A DNA stretch of 64,000 nucleotides, from NCBI RefSeq assembly GCF_900103975.1, contig NZ_FNIR01000004.1:1-64000 (forward strand). Direction: 5' to 3'. The stretch comes from Klenkia soli. GTDB taxonomy: Bacteria > Actinomycetota > Actinomycetes > Mycobacteriales > Geodermatophilaceae. The position numbers and the translations under genes were made by a program. Shown here piece after piece: positions 58,855 to 64,000 of the stretch (its first letter is position 1; each line of letters starts with the position of its first letter). The notes below the pieces were generated by a model. The model was not told the origin of the DNA, ran no database searches, and was given only the letters and a program-made list of their open reading frames with translations.

Positions 58855-59475
58855 ATGAACGTCGGTCCGGTGTGCCCTCGGTGCGGTGGTGACATCCCGA
58901 CCCGCCCCGGGTCCGACGAAGCCTGGTGCCACCTGCACGGTGCCGTGACCCCGCTGCACCACAGCGCGGTGCTCGCCCACGACACGCTGGCGGCGGTCTG
59001 CCTGGACGCGCGGGTGCCGGCCTGGGTGCCCGACCCCATGCCGGCGGGGTGGGCGGTGACCGGGGTGGCCTGGGGCGGCGAGGCCGGCGCGCGCGGCATC
59101 GTCGTCGACTGCGCGGGCCCGGCGCCGCTGGGGGGAGCGGCCGAGCTGGTGCTGGTCGCCGAGGAGCCGGGCACCGGGCTGGGGGCGGGGTACGCGGGCC
59201 TGCCGTGGTTGGACCCGGGGGAGCTGCTCGCGGGGGCGTCCAGCGCGTCGGTGACGGCCGCCGGGCAGCGCGCCGCGCTGTGGTCGGTCCCCACCACCGC
59301 CGACCGGTCGGCCTTCGTGGGCGAGGCCTTCGGCGTCTGGTTGTGGCTCGTGACGTGGCCGGCCACCGCCGCGTGGTTGCTGGCCGAGGACCTCGTGCTC
59401 ACCGACCTGCGCGACCGGGTGCCGCCGGACCTCCCGCTCGCGCCGCCCGGTGAACACTTCCTGCCCGGTGCCTGA
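58855..59475 (+). CDS. Zinc-ribbon protein, DUF6758-like
   Basis: 206 residues. The N-terminal [24 protein letters not shown] has three Cys and two His that could bind zinc. The rest is a compact domain with [36 protein letters not shown], as in DUF6758-type proteins of unknown function. The ATG at 58855 is preferred over a GTG at 58846 because of the promoter spacing (TTGACA/GACGGT, seven bases). Confidence 0.75.
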   Translation: MNVGPVCPRCGGDIPTRPGSDEAWCHLHGAVTPLHHSAVLAHDTLAAVCLDARVPAWVPDPMPAGWAVTGVAWGGEAGARGIVVDCAGPAPLGGAAELVLVAEEPGTGLGAGYAGLPWLDPGELLAGASSASVTAAGQRAALWSVPTTADRSAFVGEAFGVWLWLVTWPATAAWLLAEDLVLTDLRDRVPPDLPLAPPGEHFLPGA

Positions 59476-59564
59476 CATCGGCGGCGTGGCGCGCCCGTGA
59501 CTGCTGCGGCCTGTGTTACCCATGTGGTCCGCGGTCCACGGGGTCGTCGAGGAGGAGGTGTCGG

Positions 59565-59723
59565 GTGAACGTCAAGAAGCTGCTCAGCTTCGTCGTCATC
59601 GCGTTCGTGCTGTTCTACGTGATCTCGCAGCCGGAGCGGTCTGCCGACATCGTCCGCACCACCGGGACGGCCCTGGCCGACGCGGCGGGGCAGTTGTCCA
59701 CGTTCGTCGGCTCCCTGTTCTGA
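59565..59723 (+). CDS. 52-residue single-pass membrane protein
   Basis: The GTG at 59565 follows GGAGGAGG. The protein begins VNVKKLLSFVVIAFVLFYVIS, a single helix, then about 30 mostly polar residues ending LSTFVGSLF. Codon use is fully GC3-biased like its neighbours, which supports it being real. It lies 22 bases before the PH-domain gene and is probably co-transcribed. I recall similar mini-proteins before PH-domain genes in related genera; function unknown. Confidence 0.7.
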   Translation: MNVKKLLSFVVIAFVLFYVISQPERSADIVRTTGTALADAAGQLSTFVGSLF

Positions 59724-59745
59724 CCCGCCCGGCGGTGGCACGGCG

Positions 59746-60411
59746 ATGACGCGTCCCCGGACGTCCGCGCCCCTCGGGCGGGACGCCGGCCGCTACCTGC
59801 TGCCCGGCGAGAAGGCGGTGGTCAACCAGCGTCGGCACTGGGCCGCGCTGGTGCGCCCGGCCGTGCGCGGGGTGCCCGTGCTGCTGGCCGGGGTCTGGGT
59901 GCTGGCGGCGGACCCGGACAACCGGTTCACCGTGCTGCTCGGGCTGGCCATCGCCCTGGGCGCGCTGGGCTACCTGGGGTTGGCCGCCGGCGAGTGGTGG
60001 GTCCGGCACTTCCTGGTCACCAAGCGCCGGGTGCTGCTGAGCTCGGGCGTGTTCGTGCGCAAGGTCGCGGTGATGCCGTTGCGCCGCATCACCGACCTGA
60101 CCTACCAGGAGACCCTGGTCGGCCAGGTGCTGGGCTACGGCGGGTTCCGGTTCGAGTCGGCCGGGCAGGACCAGGCGCTGTCCCAGATCACCTACCTGCC
60201 CGACGCCAAGAAGATCTACGACGACATCAGCGGTCTGCTGTTCCCCAGCGACGCCGGCCGCGGCGGCGGGGACGACGAGGAGGGCGGGGACCCGACCCGA
60301 CGCCCCGAGCCGCGGACGCCGGCGCCGGCCGCGCCGGAGCGGCACAGCACCGGCCCCATCCCGGGGTTCCGCAGCGCCTACCCGCGCGGTCGGGCGACGC
60401 GCAGCAGCTGA
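59746..60411 (+). CDS. PH-domain membrane protein
   Basis: 221 residues. Two helices (ALVRPAVRGVPVLLAGVWVLAAD and VLLGLAIALGALGYLGLAAG) precede a bacterial PH-type domain: HFLVTKRRVLLSSGVFVRKVAVMPLRRITDLTYQETLVGQVLGYGGFRFESAG. The C-terminal 60 residues are acidic then Pro/Arg-rich and disordered. Function unknown; such proteins often bind membrane lipids. The ATG at 59746 is 22 bases after the small membrane protein gene. Confidence 0.85.
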   Translation: MTRPRTSAPLGRDAGRYLLPGEKAVVNQRRHWAALVRPAVRGVPVLLAGVWVLAADPDNRFTVLLGLAIALGALGYLGLAAGEWWVRHFLVTKRRVLLSSGVFVRKVAVMPLRRITDLTYQETLVGQVLGYGGFRFESAGQDQALSQITYLPDAKKIYDDISGLLFPSDAGRGGGDDEEGGDPTRRPEPRTPAPAAPERHSTGPIPGFRSAYPRGRATRSS

Positions 60412-60434
60412 CCCGGTGCGGCAGGCTGGACCCG

Positions 60435-61292
60435 ATGCGCATCGACCTGCACACCCACTCGGCCGTGTCCGACGGCACCGAGTCCCCGGCCGACCTGCTC
60501 GCCGCGGCGGTCGCCGCCGGGCTGGACGTGGTGGCCCTCACCGACCACGACACCACCGACGGGTGGGACGTCGTCCGCGCGGCACGTCCGGCGGGGCTGA
60601 CCGTGGTGCCCGGCATGGAGCTGTCCTGCCGCTGGTTCCCCGCCCAGGGGGCGCCGATCAGCGTGCACCTGCTGGCCTACCTGTTCGACCCGGCGGCCCC
60701 CGAGCTGGCGGCCGAGCGGGCCCGGCTGCGCGCCGAGCGGCTGACCCGGGGCGAGCGGATCGTGGCCGCCCTGGTGGCCGACGGGCACGCCGTGTCGTGG
60801 GACGGGATCGTCGAGCGCAGCGCCGGTGGCGTGGTGGGTCGACCGCACGTGGCCCGCGCCCTGGTCGAGGCCGGCGTCGTCGGGTCGGTGGACGAGGCGT
60901 TCGCCGGGCCGCTGCACCACACCAGCCCCTACTACGTGGCGAAGGCCGACACCGACGTGCTCGACGGCATCGCGCTGGTGCGGGCCGCCGGCGGGGTGCC
61001 GGTGTTCGCGCACGGGCTGGCCCGGTCCCGCGGCCGGGTGGTCGGCGACGAGGCGCTGGCCGCGATGGCCGACGGGGGCCTGCTGGGGCTGGAGGTCGAC
61101 CACCCCGACCACGCCCCGGCCGACCGGGCGCACCTGCGCGGGCTGGCCGCCGACCTCGGGCTGCTGGTGACCGGCTCCAGCGACTACCACGGCACCAACA
61201 AGCGCACCCCGATCGCGGCCTGCACCACCGGGCCCGACCAGTACGAGCGACTGGTCGCGGCGGGCACCGGCAGCGTCCCGTTCGCCGACTGA
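60435..61292 (+). CDS. PHP-domain phosphoesterase (RNase AM/YciV-like)
   Basis: 285 residues. All PHP metal motifs are visible: MRIDLHTHSAVSDGTESP, ALTDHDTTDGWD, VPGMELSC, VFAHGLAR and SSDYHGTNK. This matches the YciV/RNase AM type that removes nucleotides from 5' ends of RNA or from 3',5'-bisphosphates. Activity is not proven. The ATG is seven bases after CAGGCT, a weak -10. It starts 23 bases after the PH-domain gene. Confidence 0.9.
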   Translation: MRIDLHTHSAVSDGTESPADLLAAAVAAGLDVVALTDHDTTDGWDVVRAARPAGLTVVPGMELSCRWFPAQGAPISVHLLAYLFDPAAPELAAERARLRAERLTRGERIVAALVADGHAVSWDGIVERSAGGVVGRPHVARALVEAGVVGSVDEAFAGPLHHTSPYYVAKADTDVLDGIALVRAAGGVPVFAHGLARSRGRVVGDEALAAMADGGLLGLEVDHPDHAPADRAHLRGLAADLGLLVTGSSDYHGTNKRTPIAACTTGPDQYERLVAAGTGSVPFAD

Positions 61293-61312
61293 GGTCTGTC
61301 GGACCCGCGGGA

Positions 61313-61318
61313 TACGGT
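61313..61318 (+). promoter_or_regulatory. -10 element of a predicted leaderless promoter (RecB-like nuclease)
   Basis: TACGGT, seven bases before the ATG at 61326. Confidence 0.5.
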
Positions 61319-61325
61319 GCCGGGC

Positions 61326-62162
61326 ATGACCGGACAGCTCGAGATGCCCGGCATGCCCCGCAGGCTGTTCCCCGCCACGCCGAGCAAGCTGGCCAGCTTC
61401 TCCGACTGCCCGCGGCGCTACCGGTTCGCCTACCTGGAGCGGCCCACCCCGCCCAAGGGCCCGCCGTGGGCGCACAACACGGTCGGGTCGGCGGTGCACG
61501 CCGCGCTGCGCTCGTGGTGGGAGCTGCCGGTGCCCGAGCGCACCCCGCGGGCGGCCCGGCAGCTGCTGTACGGGCACTGGTCGGCCACCGGCTTCGCCGA
61601 CGACGAGCAGTCCGCCGCCTGGCGGGCCCGCGCGGCCGGGTGGCTGGACGACTACGTGCCGACGATGGACCCCACCGACGAGCCCGTGGGCACCGAGCGC
61701 CAGGTCGCGGCGACCACCGAGCGGCTGGCGGTCAGCGGCCGGGTCGACCGGATCGACGCCCGCGGCGACGAGCTGGTGGTGGTCGACTACAAGACCGGCC
61801 GGCACCCCAGCACCGACGACGAGGCGCGGGGGTCACCGGCCCTGGCGCTGTACGTGCTGGGCGTGCGCCGCACCCTGCGCCGGGCCTGCACGCGGGTCGA
61901 GCTGCACCACCTGCCCAGCGGCACCGTGGCGGCGTTCGAGCACACCGAGAAGTCGCTGGCCAACCACGTCCGCCGGGCCGAGGACGTCGCCGCCGACATC
62001 ACGGCGGCGACCCAGGCCCGCGACGACGGCGCCGACGTCGACGAGGCGTTCCCGCCGGTCCCCGGCCAGCAGTGCGGCTGGTGCGACTTCCGCCGGTCCT
62101 GCCCGACCGGGCAGGCCGCCACCCCGGCACGCGAACCGTGGAGCTTCCTGCCGGTGACGTGA
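61326..62162 (+). CDS. RecB/Cas4-like PD-(D/E)XK nuclease with four-Cys iron-sulfur site
   Basis: 278 residues. The nuclease core has GSAVHAALRSWWE (His of motif I), GRVDRIDARGDELVVVDYKTG (Asp and Asp-x-Lys near residue 153) and a later QARDDG helix. Four Cys fit the AddB/Cas4 iron-sulfur clasp: one in SFSDCPRRYRF near the N-terminus and three in QQCGWCDFRRSC near the C-terminus. It is a stand-alone RecB-type exonuclease; no helicase or cas gene is adjacent. The ATG at 61326 is set by TACGGT seven bases upstream. Element D abuts its stop. Confidence 0.88.
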   Translation: MTGQLEMPGMPRRLFPATPSKLASFSDCPRRYRFAYLERPTPPKGPPWAHNTVGSAVHAALRSWWELPVPERTPRAARQLLYGHWSATGFADDEQSAAWRARAAGWLDDYVPTMDPTDEPVGTERQVAATTERLAVSGRVDRIDARGDELVVVDYKTGRHPSTDDEARGSPALALYVLGVRRTLRRACTRVELHHLPSGTVAAFEHTEKSLANHVRRAEDVAADITAATQARDDGADVDEAFPPVPGQQCGWCDFRRSCPTGQAATPAREPWSFLPVT

Positions 62163-62228
62163 TGGAACGGCCCTGGTGCAGGGGCCCGCGCCGAGCGTCA
62201 GCGAGGGGTGGGGGGCACCAGGGTCCTT
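62163..62228 (-). repeat. Dispersed palindromic element, copy D (inverted)
   Basis: 66 bases. Read on the minus strand it begins AAGGACCC (62228), has an outer stem CCCTGGTG paired with CACCAGGG, the constant CCCCCC and GGGCCCCTG blocks, and ends GGCCGTTCCA at 62163. It starts right after the nuclease stop and covers the last codons of the MpaB-type gene (stop 62200-62198). Confidence 0.8.
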
Positions 62229-63064
62229 CTCCGTGCCGCGCGCAGGGTCGGGTTCTCCCGCACCCGGGGCGGCACGGCCAGGGTGGTCGCCCGGAAGGCG
62301 CGCAGCGAGGCGGTGGTCGCCGGTTCGGTGATCGCCAGCCCCGGCAGCCCGTACATCGACCGGGCCCACCGCGGCAGGGTGGCCAGACCCAGCGAGGCCA
62401 GCCCGGCCCAGGCCGGCCGGGCCGGGGTGAGCAGCTGCACCCACCCGGGCATCGGGGGGACGACGACGAAGCGTGCGGCCTCGCGCGCCGGTCCGGTCAT
62501 CGCCAGCTCGGGCATGACCCGGTCGAAGTAGTCGGCCAGGTCGGTCACCGAGCGCGGCACGTCGGCGGGCTCGCACCCGATCAGCTCGGCCGCCACGGCC
62601 TGCTCGGCCACGTACGCGTCGGCGTCGGCGTCGGTGAGCGGGACCCCGGAGCGGCGGGCCACCGACAGCAGCGAGTCGACCTCGCAGGCGTGCACCCACA
62701 GCAGCAGGTCGGGGTCGTCGACGGAGTAGGCGCGCCCGGTGGTCGGCTCGGTGTCGGACTTGCCGCGGTGCATGCCCCGCACCCGGCGGACGGCGCGCAG
62801 GGCGTCGCGACGGGTGCCGAAGGTCAGGGTGGCGACGTACTCGGCGGTGCGGGTCAACCGGGCCCAGGGCTCGTGGGTGAACCCCTCGGAGAACCGGTGG
62901 ACGCCCCCCATCGCGACCGGGTGCAGGGCCTGCAGCAGGAGGGCCCGGATGCCGCCGACGGAGAAGCTGGGGTCGGCGTGGATGCGCCAGGTCACCGAGT
63001 CGGGCCCGAAGAACCCGGCGAGGTCCTCGGCCGGGGTGAAGTCCCGGGCCGACGTGCCGCTCAT
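62198..63064 (-). CDS. Oxygenase MpaB family protein (DUF2236)
   Basis: 288 residues. It has WRIHADPSFSVGGIRALLLQALHPVAMGGVHRFS, typical of the MpaB/DUF2236 family with heme-ligating His (LHPVAMGGVH) and RTAEYVATLTFGTRRDALRAVRRVRGMHRG. MpaB-type enzymes cleave or oxidise diverse substrates; the substrate is unknown. The ATG at 63064 overlaps the hydrolase stop (ATGA). Its last codons lie inside palindromic element D, whose insertion or spread may have set the C-terminus (TLVPPTPR). Confidence 0.87.
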   Translation of the reverse strand: MSGTSARDFTPAEDLAGFFGPDSVTWRIHADPSFSVGGIRALLLQALHPVAMGGVHRFSEGFTHEPWARLTRTAEYVATLTFGTRRDALRAVRRVRGMHRGKSDTEPTTGRAYSVDDPDLLLWVHACEVDSLLSVARRSGVPLTDADADAYVAEQAVAAELIGCEPADVPRSVTDLADYFDRVMPELAMTGPAREAARFVVVPPMPGWVQLLTPARPAWAGLASLGLATLPRWARSMYGLPGLAITEPATTASLRAFRATTLAVPPRVRENPTLRAARRRTLVPPTPR

Positions 63065-63957
63065 GCGTCGACCCCGGCCGGGACGCCGGCCCAGAAACCG
63101 GTCAGCAGCTCGACGGTGCGGACGGGCTGCTCGATGGCGGGGGAGTGCACCGAGCCGCCGATCACCTCGTGCTGGGCGCCGAGGCGGTGCGCCATGTCCT
63201 CCTGGGCGGCGGGGGTCCAGGCGTCGTCGTCGACCCCGTGGGCGACCAGCACCGGCACCCCGGTGGCCCGCAGCTCGGCGACCCGGTCGGGCTCGCCGGT
63301 CATGGCCGCGGCCATGCCGGTCAGCCCGGCCGCGTCGTTGGCCAGGAACCGGCGGGCCAGGAACTCCCGCACCGGTGCGGGGACGGCGGCGGCGAGCGGG
63401 TCGGTGAGCGCGAGCTCCTCGAGCGTGCGGTGCACCAGGGGGACGCCACCGGCGGCCAGCAGCGGGGCGAGGTGGTCCAGCAGGTCGGCGCGCGGGCCGG
63501 TCAGCCCGACCGGGCCGCTGCCGAGCAGGGTCAGCGAGGCGAAGGTGCCCGGGTCGGCGAGGACCGCGGCGCGGGCGACGATCCCGCCGAAGCTGTGGCC
63601 CAGCAGGTGCAGCGGGCCGGTGCCGTGCAGCTCGGTGGCCACGGCGAGGACGTCGGCGGCGAGCTGGTCGACGGTGTAGGCGGCCTCGTCGTCGGGCCCG
63701 GGGGACTCGAACTGGCCCCGCTGGTCGATCGCGACGACCCGCCACCCGGCGGCGGCCACCGGATCCAGCAACGGCGCGAAGTCCTCCTTGGACCCGGTGA
63801 ACCCGGCCACCAGCAGGATCGTGCCGCGGGGGCCGGGCCCCGTGTCGAGGGCCGCGAGGGGCCCGGTGCGGCCGGCGAACCGGGTGCGGGTGGCGTGGTG
63901 CGGGGTGAGCTGCCGCAGGTCGTCGGGTGCGCTGCGTTCGGAGCCGCCGGGGAGCAT
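63061..63957 (-). CDS. Alpha/beta hydrolase
   Basis: 298 residues. GTILLVAGFTGSKEDF (oxyanion hole), WRVVAIDQRGQFESPG, LHLLGHSFGGIVARAA (nucleophile Ser near residue 114) and the late VLVAHGVDDDAWTP and GGSVHSPAIEQP (Asp and His) give a full catalytic triad. Substrate unknown. The ATG at 63957 is seven bases after TCTAAT; an ATG at 63966 would add three residues. It is translationally coupled to the MpaB gene. Downstream of 63966 nothing is visible to the window end. Confidence 0.88.
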   Translation of the reverse strand: MLPGGSERSAPDDLRQLTPHHATRTRFAGRTGPLAALDTGPGPRGTILLVAGFTGSKEDFAPLLDPVAAAGWRVVAIDQRGQFESPGPDDEAAYTVDQLAADVLAVATELHGTGPLHLLGHSFGGIVARAAVLADPGTFASLTLLGSGPVGLTGPRADLLDHLAPLLAAGGVPLVHRTLEELALTDPLAAAVPAPVREFLARRFLANDAAGLTGMAAAMTGEPDRVAELRATGVPVLVAHGVDDDAWTPAAQEDMAHRLGAQHEVIGGSVHSPAIEQPVRTVELLTGFWAGVPAGVDA

Positions 63958-64000
63958 GACCACCATTAGACGCGCCCGCAGGGCTCCGCGCTGCTGGCCG

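Overview
This window comes from the chromosome of a very GC-rich actinobacterium. Gene order, the mycobacterial-type galactan enzymes, WhiB, MtrAB-LpqB, the F420 genes and the dispersed hairpin repeats fit the Geodermatophilaceae/Frankiales (Blastococcus, Modestobacter or Geodermatophilus type). That family placement is an inference, not a database result. From about 14.7 kb to 46 kb the order resembles the Mycobacterium tuberculosis block Rv3235 to Rv3266: Rv3235-type gene, secA, hpf, comF, lpqB, mtrB, mtrA, ahcY, manA, SIS protein, manB, DUF3499, zincin-like protein, whiB, cofD, cofE, then rml, manC and wbbL genes. No tRNA, rRNA, CRISPR array, prophage or insertion sequence was seen.

Region 1-25 kb is a cell-envelope glycan region. 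It holds a secreted protein cut by the window edge, a flippase-like protein, several GT2 glycosyltransferases, and four enzymes that look like the Wbp/Wlb route to 2,3-diacetamido sugars (oxidoreductase, aminotransferase, acetyltransferase, 2-epimerase). It also holds a membrane protein/GT2/DUF2304 trio, the galactan pair Glf/GlfT2, WbbL, ManC, an OafB-like O-acyltransferase and a complete RmlABCD set. Together they supply dTDP-rhamnose, UDP-galactofuranose, GDP-mannose and probably a diacetamido sugar. At 23.2-25.3 kb lie the F420 genes cofE and cofD, with whiB on the other side.

Region 25-46 kb is core actinobacterial housekeeping: mannose metabolism (manB, SIS-domain protein, manA), a cation exporter, ahcY, the MtrA-MtrB-LpqB envelope signalling operon, a ComF-like protein, long-form HPF, secA and small conserved proteins.

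Region 46-64 kb is more accessory: a LysM protein, an excisionase-like HTH protein, a SAF/CpaE-like pair, a WS/DGAT-like enzyme with an altered active site, an FHA-FtsK/EccC ATPase divergent from a WXG100 protein (a minimal type VII set), an HTTM-domain membrane protein with its partner, MaoC, NUDIX, PHP, a Cas4/AddB-type RecB nuclease, an MpaB-type oxygenase and an alpha/beta hydrolase.

Two signals run across the window. First, four copies of a 58-66 bp palindromic element sit directly after stop codons, and both arms of the outer stem change together between copies. Second, at least twelve gene starts have a TAnnnT -10 hexamer exactly 6 or 7 bases before the start codon, which predicts widespread leaderless transcription. 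One of these starts a five-codon mini-ORF coupled to DUF3499.
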